Source of the DNA: Azospirillum soli
GTDB lineage: Bacteria > Pseudomonadota > Alphaproteobacteria > Azospirillales > Azospirillaceae
Direction of reading: 5' to 3'
Length of the DNA stretch: 64,000 bases
Assembly (NCBI RefSeq): GCF_017876165.1
Contig: NZ_JAGINQ010000003.1
Coordinates: 124,001 to 188,000 of the forward strand
Positions 12,450 through 20,697 of this stretch are shown here, piece by piece. The first letter of the stretch is position 1. Each line of letters begins with the position of its first letter. A program made the position numbers and the translations under genes. The notes beneath the pieces are model-generated. The model was given only the letters and a program-made list of their open reading frames with translations. It was not told where the DNA came from and did no database searches.

Positions 12450-13430
12450 TCAACGACGCAACGTCGTTTCAAGATAGGTCAGTATTACGTCACTATTTTC
12501 GGATGCATAGAGCGAATTCACCGTATGGCAGCCATGCGCCGACGATTCCGGCGGGCGTGCGGCCAGCTGGTGCCGGAACCACGTCACCTGACGCTTGGCG
12601 TAGCGCCGGGTCGACTGCTGCGCCAGGGCCACGGCCTCGGCCTGTGACAACTCTCCGTGCAGGTGGCGGCGCAGTTCCGGCACGCCCAGCGCCTTCATGG
12701 CCGGCAGGTCGGGATCGAGGTTCCGTGCGTCCAACCGCCGCACCTCGTCCAAGGCCCCCTGCCCCATCATGACGACGAACCGGCGGTCGCAATTGGCGTA
12801 GAGCGCCTCGCGTGGCGGGTCGATCACGATGACGGAGAAGCGCAGCCCCTCCGGCGCGCCGTCGGCGGTCTGGGTCTGCCAGTGGGACAGTGGGTGGCCG
12901 GTGGCCTCCAGCACCTCCCAGGCGCGGGTCAGGCGCGTGGTGTCGCCGGGATTCAGCTTGGCCGAGGCCGGGTCGCGACGGACAAGGTCTTCGCGGAAGG
13001 CTTCGCCGCCCAATTCCCTCAGGCGGGCGTGGGCGGCCTTCCGGATGTCGTCGGGGATGGCGGGAACGGCGCTGAGGCCCTGCATCAAGGCGCGCAGATA
13101 CAGGCCGGTGCCGCCGACGACGATGGGCAGGCGCCCCGCCGCGTGGGCGGCGTCGATCTCGGCCAGCGCCATGGCCCGCCAGCGCGCGGCCGAACCGCGT
13201 TCGGAGGCCGGGAGGACGCCGTAGAGGCGGTGCGGCGCGCGGGCCAGATCCGCCGCGCCCGGCCTTGCGGTCAGCACGTCGAGGTCGGCGTAAAGCTGCA
13301 TGCTGTCGGCGTTGATCACGGTGCCGCCCAGCGCCACGGCGATGTCGAGCGCCATGCCCGACTTGCCCGACGCCGTCGGCCCGCCGATCACCACCACATC
13401 TCTGTCCCGTGCCCTGTCCTGAGCCATCAT
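12450..13430 (-). CDS. miaA: tRNA dimethylallyltransferase
   Basis: MiaA transfers the dimethylallyl group from DMAPP to A37 of tRNAs reading UNN codons. The P-loop GPTASGKSG is near the N-terminus, followed by INADSMQLYADLDVLTARP, which holds the conserved Asp and the substrate loop. PIVVGGTGLYLRALMQGL and the C-terminal TRRYAKRQVTWFR are also diagnostic. Two adjacent ATG codons at 13430 and 13427 are the likely starts (about 326 residues); a start at 13487 would add an atypical 19-residue extension. Confidence 0.95.
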   Translation of the reverse strand: MMAQDRARDRDVVVIGGPTASGKSGMALDIAVALGGTVINADSMQLYADLDVLTARPGAADLARAPHRLYGVLPASERGSAARWRAMALAEIDAAHAAGRLPIVVGGTGLYLRALMQGLSAVPAIPDDIRKAAHARLRELGGEAFREDLVRRDPASAKLNPGDTTRLTRAWEVLEATGHPLSHWQTQTADGAPEGLRFSVIVIDPPREALYANCDRRFVVMMGQGALDEVRRLDARNLDPDLPAMKALGVPELRRHLHGELSQAEAVALAQQSTRRYAKRQVTWFRHQLAARPPESSAHGCHTVNSLYASENSDVILTYLETTLRR

Positions 13431-13508
13431 GTTCGCCCGTTTCGCCTGCCGGACCAGCGTATGGCAGGGGAACAGGCCGGCGCGCAAGCTGTGGCTAACG
13501 CACGGCGC

Positions 13509-13988
13509 CTAACGCACGGCAATGGTCCCCGACATGCCGAAGGCGGTGTGCAGCGGCTCCTCGCAGGTCAGCGGGTAGGTGCCGGCCTGCACGGGCACGA
13601 ACTCCACCACGTAGGTTTCCCCGGCGGGAACGACGAGGTTCACCAGGGCCGGCGTTTCGATGACCTTCTGGGGCGTGGTCACGCGGCGCGCGGCGATGGC
13701 CTTGAAGAAGCCTTCGGACGTGAAGGTGTGCGACTTCTTACCGACATTCTCCAGGGACAGGCGGTAAGGCGTTCCCTGGTCGAAGCTGAGCCGCTCCGGC
13801 TGGAAGGAGTACTCGTCCAGGCGCACGGTCACCGGCGTGGCCTGCTCCCAGTTGACCGCCGACACGCGGGACGCGACATCGCCGACATAACCGGGGGGCG
13901 GACGCTGGGCCAGTTCGGTGTTGGCGCAGGCGGAGAGAAGAAGAACGGCGAGAAGGGCGGAGGCCAGACAGGTCATGGCGCGGATCAT
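13509..13988 (-). CDS. Cupredoxin-domain lipoprotein
   Basis: A 159-residue exported protein with a short basic N-terminus and lipobox LSAC (lipidated Cys21). The mature part is a plastocyanin-like beta-sandwich with a full type-1 copper ligand set: His87 in KKSHTF, Cys142 in TCEEPLH, His147 and Met152 in GMSG. It probably carries electrons or binds copper at the periplasmic face. The ATG at 13988 has AGGAGG 8 bp upstream, which fixes the start. It is divergent from serB, and no oxidase or copper gene is nearby to name its partner. Confidence 0.8.
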   Translation of the reverse strand: MIRAMTCLASALLAVLLLSACANTELAQRPPPGYVGDVASRVSAVNWEQATPVTVRLDEYSFQPERLSFDQGTPYRLSLENVGKKSHTFTSEGFFKAIAARRVTTPQKVIETPALVNLVVPAGETYVVEFVPVQAGTYPLTCEEPLHTAFGMSGTIAVR

Positions 13989-14132
13989 GGCGCGATCCTC
14001 CTGAAGGTTTTTGTAGGGAACGCGGAAGGTGGCGGGTCGGCTCCATGATGGTTGGTGGCCGCAACGGTTGGCGGCCACGCCCCGGCTGTGCTAGGGAGCG
14101 GCCGCGCGCCCTCCACGCAGGAAGTCCTTTCC

Positions 14133-15029
14133 ATGAACGCTGTCGTCACGCTGATCGCCGCCACCTCCGCCGCCCTGGACGAGGACGCGGCCCACGCCGC
14201 GCGGTCCGCGCTGGCCTCGCTGGGGGCGGACGCCGGAAAGCCGGATTGGCTGGCGCCCGGCCGCGCCTGCGATATCGCCTTCGGCGGTCTGGCGCCCGAG
14301 CAGGGCGAGGCCGCCGTGCGGCAGGCGCTGGGCGGAATTCCGGTGGACGTAATCGCGCAAGGGGCCGCGAACCGGAAGAAGCGTCTGCTGGTCGCCGATA
14401 TGGAATCGACGATCATCGAGCAGGAGATGCTGGACGAGCTGGGCGACTATGTCGGCCTGAAGGACCACATCGCCGACATCACCGCCCGCGCTATGAACGG
14501 CGAGATCGACTTCAAGGCGGCGGTGCGTGAACGCGTCGCCCTGCTGAAGGGTCTGAACGAAAGCGTCATCGACGAGGTGTGGCAGCGCGCCACCCTGATG
14601 CCGGGTGCCAAGGCCCTGGTCGCCACCATGCGCGCCAACGGCGCCACCTGCGTGCTGGTGTCCGGCGGCTTCCGCTGCTTCACGGAGCGGGTGAAGGATT
14701 GGGTCGGCTTCGACGACGACCGGGGCAACGTGCTGGAGGTCGTGGACGGCGTGATGACCGGCAAGGTCGTGGAACCGATCCTCGACAAGGACAGCAAGCT
14801 TCAGGCGCTGCTCGCCTACGCGGGGGAACGCCACATCCCGACCGCCGAGACCATGGCGGTGGGCGACGGCGCGAACGACCTGCCGATGCTCCTGGCGGCC
14901 GGGCTGGGTGTCGCCTACCACGCCAAGCCGTCCGTCGCGGCCGAGGCGCGTGCGCGGGTGGACCACGGCGACCTGACGGCGCTGCTGTACGCCCAGGGCT
15001 ACCGCGCCGGGGAAATCGTCGAGGGGTGA
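14133..15029 (+). CDS. serB: Phosphoserine phosphatase
   Basis: A 298-residue HAD-superfamily enzyme releasing serine from O-phosphoserine, the last step of serine synthesis. An N-terminal ACT-like region of about 85 residues precedes the HAD core. Motif I reads DMESTII, with Glu where the general acid/base Asp normally stands (DxDxT). Motif II is in VLVSGGF, the catalytic Lys lies in the region after DDRGN, and motif III is AVGDGANDLPML. The start is at ATG 14133. Two hairpins follow, at 15036-15058 and 15061-15098. The DxE variant is visible directly; its effect on catalysis is unknown. Confidence 0.93.
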   Translation: MNAVVTLIAATSAALDEDAAHAARSALASLGADAGKPDWLAPGRACDIAFGGLAPEQGEAAVRQALGGIPVDVIAQGAANRKKRLLVADMESTIIEQEMLDELGDYVGLKDHIADITARAMNGEIDFKAAVRERVALLKGLNESVIDEVWQRATLMPGAKALVATMRANGATCVLVSGGFRCFTERVKDWVGFDDDRGNVLEVVDGVMTGKVVEPILDKDSKLQALLAYAGERHIPTAETMAVGDGANDLPMLLAAGLGVAYHAKPSVAAEARARVDHGDLTALLYAQGYRAGEIVEG

Positions 15030-15035
15030 GCAAGC

Positions 15036-15058
15036 CCCTCTCCCGCCCTGGGAGAGGG
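15036..15058. repeat. CCCTC-type hairpin
   Basis: CCCTCTCCC-gccct-GGGAGAGGG is a perfect 9-bp stem just after serB. It is one of several similar C/T-rich palindromes at gene ends in this window (also near 17142, 20658, 27468 and 45002). Confidence 0.7.
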
Positions 15059-15060
15059 AA

Positions 15061-15098
15061 ACAAAAAGCCCCGGCGGTTTCCCGCCGGGGCTTTTTGT
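15061..15098. terminator. Bidirectional terminator between serB and degP
   Basis: The strong stem AGCCCCGGCGG / CCGCCGGGGCT is flanked by A5 and T5 tracts, so it can end transcription of both the plus-strand serB and the minus-strand degP. Confidence 0.9.
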
Positions 15099-15115
15099 TT
15101 TGAGCGTTCGCCCGA

Positions 15116-16672
15116 TCAGCCCTGGCCGAGCGGGATGGCGACGAAGCGCAGGTCACCGTGGCGATCCACCAGCAGCAGGATCGACTTCTTGCCCTGCTCC
15201 TTGGCCTTCTGGATCTTGGCGGCCACGTCTTCCGGCTTGCGGACCTCTTCCTGGCCGACCTCGATGATGACGTCGCCGGGGCGCATGCCCTTCTCGGAAG
15301 CCGTGGAATTGCCCTGAACCTCGGTCACGACCACGCCCTTCAGCTCGGGCTTGATCTCGAACTGCTGGCGCAGTTCGGGGGTGATGTTGGTCAGCTTCAG
15401 GCCCAACGCCTCGGTCGGCTTCTGCGCCGGGGTCTGCTGGGGCTGGCGGCGCTCCTCCGGAACGGCGGCGAGCAGGCCCGATTCCTCGGCGGCCTCAAGC
15501 TCACCCACCTTGACCTGAAGGTTGACGGCCTTGCCCTTGCGCCACACCTCCACCGGGACCGCCTTGTCGATGGCGGTGTCGGCGACGACGCGCGGCAGGC
15601 GGCGCATCTCGTTGATTTCCTTGCCGTCGAACTTGGTCACCACGTCGCCGGCCTGGATGCCGGCCTTGGCAGCCGGACCATTCGGGGTGACCGAGGCGAC
15701 CAGCGCGCCCTTGTGGGCCTGGAGGCCGAGGCTCTCCGCGATTTCCGGGGTCACGCCCTGGATGCGCACGCCGAGCCAGCCGCGGCGGGTCTTGCCGTAA
15801 TCCTTCAGCTGCGCGACCACCGACTTAGCGAGGTTCGACGGAATGGCGAAGCCGATGCCGACCGAGCCGCCCGACGGCGAGAAGATCGCGGTGTTGATGC
15901 CGATGACCTCGCCGTTCAGGTTGAACATCGGGCCGCCGGAGTTGCCGCGGTTGATCGAGGCGTCGGTCTGCAGGAAATCGTCGTACGGGCCGGCGTTGAT
16001 GTCGCGCTGGCGGGCCGAGATGATGCCGGCCGTCACCGAGCCGCCGAGGCCGAACGGGTTGCCGATGGCCAGAACCCAGTCACCGACGCGCATGGCGTCC
16101 GAATCGCCGAAAGGCACGGCGACCAGCGGGTGGTTGGTCTTGATCTTCAGCAGCGCGACGTCGGTCTTCGGATCCTTGCCGACCAGTTCCGCCTTGATGT
16201 TGGTGTCGTCCTGAAGGATGACGGTGATCTCGTCGGCGTCCTGGATGACGTGATTGTTGGTGACCACGTAGCCGTTCTTGGCGTCGATGATGAAGCCGGA
16301 ACCGAGCGAGGTGGACTTGCGCTGCTGCTGTGGCTGATCCTGCTGCTGGCGGTCGAAGAAGTCGCGGAAGAACTCCTCGAACGGCGAACCCGGCGGGAAC
16401 TGCGGCATCTCCGGGCGGGCGCCCGGCTGGCGCTGGGGAGCGGCCTGGCTGGTGGAGATGTTGACCACGGCGGGAAGCAGCTTTTCGGCGAGGTCGGCAA
16501 AGCTGTTGGGAGCCTGCCGCGCCTGAGCCGCCGCCGGGCTGGCGACGGCGATCATCAGCGCCCACAGGAGAGCGGCAATCAGGGGAAGAACACCCGCCCA
16601 GAGGATCAGACGGTTGCGCCGGTCGTCAACGACCGCGACGGCAGCGCGCTTGGTGCGATTGTTATGGTTCAA
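15116..16672 (-). CDS. degP: Do/DegP-family periplasmic serine endoprotease
   Basis: A 518-residue trypsin-like protease and chaperone with two PDZ domains. From the chosen start, a membrane anchor or uncleaved signal spans about residues 20-50 and ends in an ALA-rich segment. The catalytic triad is His141 (TNNHVI), Asp171 (KTDVALL) and Ser245 (GNSGGP). A Gln-rich loop (QQQDQPQQQRK) lies at about 109-119. PDZ1 covers about 325-415, with PDZ2 at the C-terminus. The TTG at 16672 has GGGAGAG just upstream; the frame remains open to 16870 but without a better site. The gene closes the hflK-hflC-DUF2065-degP block. Confidence 0.93.
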   Translation of the reverse strand: MNHNNRTKRAAVAVVDDRRNRLILWAGVLPLIAALLWALMIAVASPAAAQARQAPNSFADLAEKLLPAVVNISTSQAAPQRQPGARPEMPQFPPGSPFEEFFRDFFDRQQQDQPQQQRKSTSLGSGFIIDAKNGYVVTNNHVIQDADEITVILQDDTNIKAELVGKDPKTDVALLKIKTNHPLVAVPFGDSDAMRVGDWVLAIGNPFGLGGSVTAGIISARQRDINAGPYDDFLQTDASINRGNSGGPMFNLNGEVIGINTAIFSPSGGSVGIGFAIPSNLAKSVVAQLKDYGKTRRGWLGVRIQGVTPEIAESLGLQAHKGALVASVTPNGPAAKAGIQAGDVVTKFDGKEINEMRRLPRVVADTAIDKAVPVEVWRKGKAVNLQVKVGELEAAEESGLLAAVPEERRQPQQTPAQKPTEALGLKLTNITPELRQQFEIKPELKGVVVTEVQGNSTASEKGMRPGDVIIEVGQEEVRKPEDVAAKIQKAKEQGKKSILLLVDRHGDLRFVAIPLGQG

Positions 16673-16914
16673 CTCAGCTCTCCCTGCCGGACGTCCGGCC
16701 GCGATTTCGTCCCGATTGGGGTGCGGACCGGGGGCGCTCACCCGATCCGTGTAGCGGATGTAGGCCCCGTACGGCACCGCTTCAAGCGACCGCACGCGGG
16801 CCGGCCGCTGCACGGCGGGCGGGCGAGTGTATGGGCACAAGTATGGCCGGAAAATGACGCGCGGGTCCATAGATCACGCGAAGAATCAGGCCACTGGACT
16901 TCACGCGGAAACAT

Positions 16915-17103
16915 TCACGGAGCGCGCAGCAGCCAGACGAGGCCGACGCCGATCACGGCGGCGGTCAGCCCGGCGATGCGGAGCTGGTTTTCCGGCAAAG
17001 CCAGGGCTTCGGCGATGACCCGGCGCATGGTGGCGGGAAACATCGCGTAGAGAAGGCCCTCGATCACAAGGACGAGGGCCAGTGCGGTGAAGAAGTCGGT
17101 CAT
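16915..17103 (-). CDS. DUF2065 small membrane protein
   Basis: A 62-residue protein with two hydrophobic segments (FFTALALVLVIEGLLYAMFP and IAGLTAAVIGVGLVWLL) and the central charged stretch RRVIAEALALPENQLR typical of DUF2065. Such proteins are often found directly downstream of hflC, as here, but no biochemical role is established. A role tied to HflKC is inference from neighbourhood. Confidence 0.82.
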   Translation of the reverse strand: MTDFFTALALVLVIEGLLYAMFPATMRRVIAEALALPENQLRIAGLTAAVIGVGLVWLLRAP

Positions 17104-17141
17104 GGATTTGTTTCAGGTGAAGACACTTGCCCCCACCCTAA

Positions 17142-17167
17142 CCCTCCCCCGCATTCGCAGGGGAGGG
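17142..17167. repeat. CCCTC-type hairpin between hflC and DUF2065
   Basis: The arms CCCTCCCC / GGGGAGGG are separated by ten bases, in a stretch that also reads CCCCACCCTAACCCTCCCC. The same lead-in sequence occurs at 27455-27474. Confidence 0.6.
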
Positions 17168-17178
17168 AATTCGAGACC

Positions 17179-18123
17179 TTACTGCGAGGCCGTCGCCGGG
17201 GCCGGCGAGGTCGGGCGTTGCGGGGCCGGGGTGCTGGTGGGGGCCGGAGCGCCCTGCCCGCCGCCGCTGGCGTCGCCGAAGTAGCGGAAGAACTCGCCGC
17301 TCGGGGACAGCACCATGGTGGTGTCGTCCTTGTTCAGCGACTTCCGGTACGCTTCCAGCGTCCGGTAGAAGCTGTAGAACTGCGGATCGACCGAGGTCGC
17401 TTCGCCGATCAGCTTGATCGCCTGGTTGTCGCCCTCGCCGCGCAGGACCTGCGAATCGCGCTGGGCCTCGGCCAGGATGACGGTGCGCTCGCGCTCGGCG
17501 CGGGCGCGGATCTGCTGGGACTGCTCCTGACCCTGCGCGCGGGCCTCCGCCGCCTCGCGTTCACGCTCGGACCGCATGCGGGCGAAGATCGACTGGCTGG
17601 TCTCCTCCGGCAGGTCGGCGCGGCGGATGCGGACATCGACGATCTCGATGCCGAAGCGCTGGGCCTCGCTGTTCACCTGACCGCGGATGTCGTTCATCAC
17701 GCGGGGACGCTCGTCGGAGAGGATGGCGAGCAGCGTTACGCTGCCGAGAACGCGGCGCAGCGCCGAGTTCACGATGGCGTTCAGGCGCGTCTCGGCCACC
17801 GCCTCGGTTCCGGCGGACTGGTAGAAGCGCAGCGGGTCGAGGATGCGGTAACGGGCGAAGGCGTCCACGTCCAGGCGCTTCTGGTCGGCCAGAATGACCT
17901 GCTCGACCGGCGGGTCGAGGTCGAGGACGCGGCGGTCGAGGATGCGCACTTCCTGGATGAAGGGGATCTTGGCTTTCAGGCCCGGTTCGCGGATGACGCG
18001 CATCGGCTCGCCGAACTGGAGGACGAGGGCCTGCTGCGCCTCGTTCACCGTGAACAGGGAGGCCGAAGCAACGATGCCCGCGGCGAGGATGCCGATGCCG
18101 GCGAACAGAAGGGTACGGTTCAT
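17179..18123 (-). CDS. hflC: Protease modulator HflC
   Basis: A 314-residue band-7/SPFH protein that, with HflK, forms a large membrane cage around the FtsH protease. One N-terminal transmembrane helix spans about residues 5-24 (LFAGIGILAAGIVASASLF), followed by the SPFH domain (NEAQQALVLQFGEPMRVIREPGLKAKIPF in two parts) and a long alanine/glutamate-rich coiled coil around residues 180-245. The C-terminus is Pro/Ala-rich and probably flexible. It lies 12 bp after hflK. Confidence 0.96.
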   Translation of the reverse strand: MNRTLLFAGIGILAAGIVASASLFTVNEAQQALVLQFGEPMRVIREPGLKAKIPFIQEVRILDRRVLDLDPPVEQVILADQKRLDVDAFARYRILDPLRFYQSAGTEAVAETRLNAIVNSALRRVLGSVTLLAILSDERPRVMNDIRGQVNSEAQRFGIEIVDVRIRRADLPEETSQSIFARMRSEREREAAEARAQGQEQSQQIRARAERERTVILAEAQRDSQVLRGEGDNQAIKLIGEATSVDPQFYSFYRTLEAYRKSLNKDDTTMVLSPSGEFFRYFGDASGGGQGAPAPTSTPAPQRPTSPAPATASQ

Positions 18124-18135
18124 GGCGTCGCCTCC

Positions 18136-19320
18136 TCAGCGGTTCGGCTGCTGGCCGGGCTTGGCCGGCACGGTGGCGGTGGGTGCCGCCGCGGCGGGCG
18201 CCGGCTGAAGCTGGCCGAGCGGCAGGTAGGGCACGACGCCCTGGGCGCCCTGCGCGTTGCCGTCGATGATGACCTTGTGGGCGCCGCGCAGGATCTCTTC
18301 CATCGTTTCCAGATACATGCGCTTGGCGGTCACGTCGCGGGCCAGCGAGAAGGCCTCGTACACCTTGCGGAAACGCTCGGCGTCACCCTGCGCCAGGCTG
18401 ACGACCTGCTCGCGGTAGGCCGAGGCCTCCTGGATCAGGCGTTCCGCCTCGCCTCGGGCGCGCGGGATGATGTCGTTGCGGTAGGCTTCCGCCTCGTTGC
18501 GGGCGCGTTCGCGGTCGGCGCGGGCGCGCTGCACGTCGTTGAAGGCGTCGATGACGGGCGCCGGCGGGTCGGCCTTCTGCAACTGGATCTGCGTCACCTC
18601 GATGCCCGCCTGATATTCGTCCAGCATGGCCTGGAGCAGCTGGCGGGTGGAGGTTTCGATCTGCTGGCGGGCCTCGGTCAGGGCGGGCTGCAGGTCGGTG
18701 CGGCCGATGACCTCACGCATCGCGCTTTCAGCCGCCTTCTTTACGGTGACCTCGGGCTCGCGAATCTTGAACAGATACTGGCCCGCGTCCTTGATGACCC
18801 AGAAGACGGTGAAGTCGATGTCGACGATGTTCTCGTCGCCGGTCAGCATCAGCGATTCGTCGGAAACGTCGCGATCGCCGCGCCGTCCCTCGCCGGCCGA
18901 ACGGTAGCCGATCTCGATTCGGTTGACGCGCGTGACCTTCGGCAGAAGCACCGTCTCGATGGGCGCCGGCAGGTGATAGCGCAGACCCGGCTGTTCGGTG
19001 CGGACCCACTGGCCGAAGCGCATAACCACGCCCTGCTCGTCCGCCTCGACCCGGTAGATGCCGCTGGCAAGCCAGATGGCGGCGAGCAGGCCGACGACCA
19101 GCGCGATGCCCCGGCCACTGCCGACGCCGCCGGGCATGACCCGCTTCAGGCGATCCTGGCCACGGCGCAGCAGATCCTCAAGGTCGGGCGGCTGCGGGCC
19201 GCCACCGCCCCCACCTCCACCGCCGCCACCCGGCGGACGACCCCACGGATTCGGGCCGCCGCCCGGCGGAGGTCCCCAGGGGCCGCCACCGCCACCCCCA
19301 CCCTGATTGGTCCAAGGCAT
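18136..19320 (-). CDS. hflK: Protease modulator HflK
   Basis: A 394-residue SPFH protein and partner of HflC. It begins with a Gly/Pro/Trp-rich cytoplasmic tail (PWTNQGGGGGGGPWGPPPGG and similar, about residues 2-45), then an amphipathic segment, a transmembrane helix near residues 75-95 (GIALVVGLLAAIWLASGIY) and the SPFH domain, followed by a coiled coil. The ATG at 19320 has AAGGGG about 8 bp upstream and starts exactly at the low-complexity tail usual for HflK. The gene is divergent from the ApbC homologue. Confidence 0.96.
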   Translation of the reverse strand: MPWTNQGGGGGGGPWGPPPGGGPNPWGRPPGGGGGGGGGGGPQPPDLEDLLRRGQDRLKRVMPGGVGSGRGIALVVGLLAAIWLASGIYRVEADEQGVVMRFGQWVRTEQPGLRYHLPAPIETVLLPKVTRVNRIEIGYRSAGEGRRGDRDVSDESLMLTGDENIVDIDFTVFWVIKDAGQYLFKIREPEVTVKKAAESAMREVIGRTDLQPALTEARQQIETSTRQLLQAMLDEYQAGIEVTQIQLQKADPPAPVIDAFNDVQRARADRERARNEAEAYRNDIIPRARGEAERLIQEASAYREQVVSLAQGDAERFRKVYEAFSLARDVTAKRMYLETMEEILRGAHKVIIDGNAQGAQGVVPYLPLGQLQPAPAAAAPTATVPAKPGQQPNR

Positions 19321-19400
19321 TCCGTTCGTTCCCCTTCGCGCTCTCTCGTTCCTGGACCGATCCCTTGCCGGTATGAGCTTGCCGGATGGTTCGGTCCCTT

Positions 19401-19429
19401 TACCATTATTGCCCGACGGCCCTATAGTG
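19401..19429 (+). promoter_or_regulatory. Candidate apbC promoter with 5'-end hairpin
   Basis: TTACCA (19401-19406), a 17-bp spacer and TATAGT (19424-19429) form a plausible sigma-70 promoter. The predicted transcript would begin close to the hairpin CCTCTCC-CTTC-GGAGAGG at 19431-19448, which could stabilise the mRNA end. Confidence 0.45.
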
Positions 19430-19499
19430 CCTCTCCCTTCGGAGAGGATTCCACCGACGGATATCCGCCAATATCGGGAAGGCAGCGGAGTTTTCAACC

Positions 19500-20651
19500 A
19501 TGGCGCAGGTCAGCGAAGCTCAAGTCCTTGATGCTCTCAGGACCGTGATCGATTCGGACCGGGGCAAGGACATCGTCAGCCTCGGCATGTTGTCGGGCCT
19601 TGTGGTCCGGGACGGCAACGTCGCCTTTTCCATCGAAGTGGACCCCAAGCGCGGCGCCCAGGCCGAGCCGGTGCGCCACGCCGCCGAGAAGGCCGTGGAA
19701 AGGCTGCCGGGCGTTCTGTCGGTCACGGCCGTCCTGACGGCCCACCGCGAAGCCGGTCAGGCCGCCCCGCAGCAGGCGCATCAGCATGGCGGTCATCAGC
19801 ACGGCGGGCACGGGCACGCCCACGGCGGCGCCGGCGAGCAGAAGGCGCTGGTTCCGGGCGTGAAGGCGATCATCGCGGTCGCTTCGGGCAAGGGCGGCGT
19901 GGGCAAGTCCACCACGGCCAGCAACCTCGCGCTGGCCATGGCGGCGAACGGGCTGAAGGTCGGCCTGCTCGACGCCGACATCTACGGCCCCTCCATGCCG
20001 CGCATGCTGGGGATATCCGGCCGGCCGACCAGCCACGACGGCCGCATCCTGGAGCCGATGGAGAACTACGGCATCAAGGTGATGTCCATGGGCTTCTTGG
20101 TGGCCGAGGACACGCCGATGATCTGGCGCGGGCCCATGGTGATGAGCGCGCTACAGCAGATGCTGCGCGACGTGAACTGGGGCACGCTGGACGTGCTGGT
20201 GGTGGACATGCCGCCGGGCACCGGCGACGCACAGCTGACCATGGCGCAGCAGGTGCCGCTGGCCGGCGCGGTCATCGTCTCGACCCCGCAGGACATCGCG
20301 CTGCTGGACGCCCGCAAGGGGCTGAACATGTTCCGCCGCGTGGACGTGCCCGTCCTCGGCATCATCGAGAACATGAGCTATTTCTGCTGCCCCAACTGCG
20401 GCCACCGCAGCGACATCTTCAGCCATGGCGGCGCCCGCAAGGAGGCAGAGACGCTGGGGATGGAGTTCCTGGGCGAGGTGCCACTGCACATCGACATCCG
20501 CGAGACCTCCGACCAGGGCCAGCCCATCGTGGTCTCCCAGCCCGAATCGGAGCACGCCAAGGCCTACCGCCGGATCGCCACCCGCGTCTGGGAGAAGGTC
20601 TCCGGCGACCAGGGTCCGGTCCGCGCCGCACCGCGCATCGTGGTGCAGTGA
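19500..20651 (+). CDS. apbC: Mrp/ApbC-family iron-sulfur cluster carrier ATPase
   Basis: A 383-residue protein with an N-terminal MIP18/DUF59 domain (about residues 5-80), a His/Gly-rich linker ([16 protein letters not shown], about 95-112) and a deviant-Walker P-loop NTPase domain ([10 protein letters not shown] at about 129, then [14 protein letters not shown]). The Fe-S binding pair is CPNC in [11 protein letters not shown]. It receives and transfers [4Fe-4S] clusters to target proteins in the cytosol. The long histidine-rich linker is an unusual addition that may bind metal; that is inference. Confidence 0.94.
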   Translation: MAQVSEAQVLDALRTVIDSDRGKDIVSLGMLSGLVVRDGNVAFSIEVDPKRGAQAEPVRHAAEKAVERLPGVLSVTAVLTAHREAGQAAPQQAHQHGGHQHGGHGHAHGGAGEQKALVPGVKAIIAVASGKGGVGKSTTASNLALAMAANGLKVGLLDADIYGPSMPRMLGISGRPTSHDGRILEPMENYGIKVMSMGFLVAEDTPMIWRGPMVMSALQQMLRDVNWGTLDVLVVDMPPGTGDAQLTMAQQVPLAGAVIVSTPQDIALLDARKGLNMFRRVDVPVLGIIENMSYFCCPNCGHRSDIFSHGGARKEAETLGMEFLGEVPLHIDIRETSDQGQPIVVSQPESEHAKAYRRIATRVWEKVSGDQGPVRAAPRIVVQ

Positions 20652-20657
20652 GAGAAC

Positions 20658-20694
20658 GCCGAACTCCCTCCCCCGTAGAGAGAGGGAGTTCGGC
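20658..20694. terminator. 13-bp hairpin between convergent apbC and histidine-kinase genes
   Basis: GCCGAACTCCCTC (20658-20670) pairs perfectly with GAGGGAGTTCGGC (20682-20694). There is no T run, but its position between two converging genes (stops at 20651 and 20698) suggests a two-way end signal. It shares the CTCCC core with other hairpins in the window. Confidence 0.65.
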
Positions 20695-20697
20695 GCC

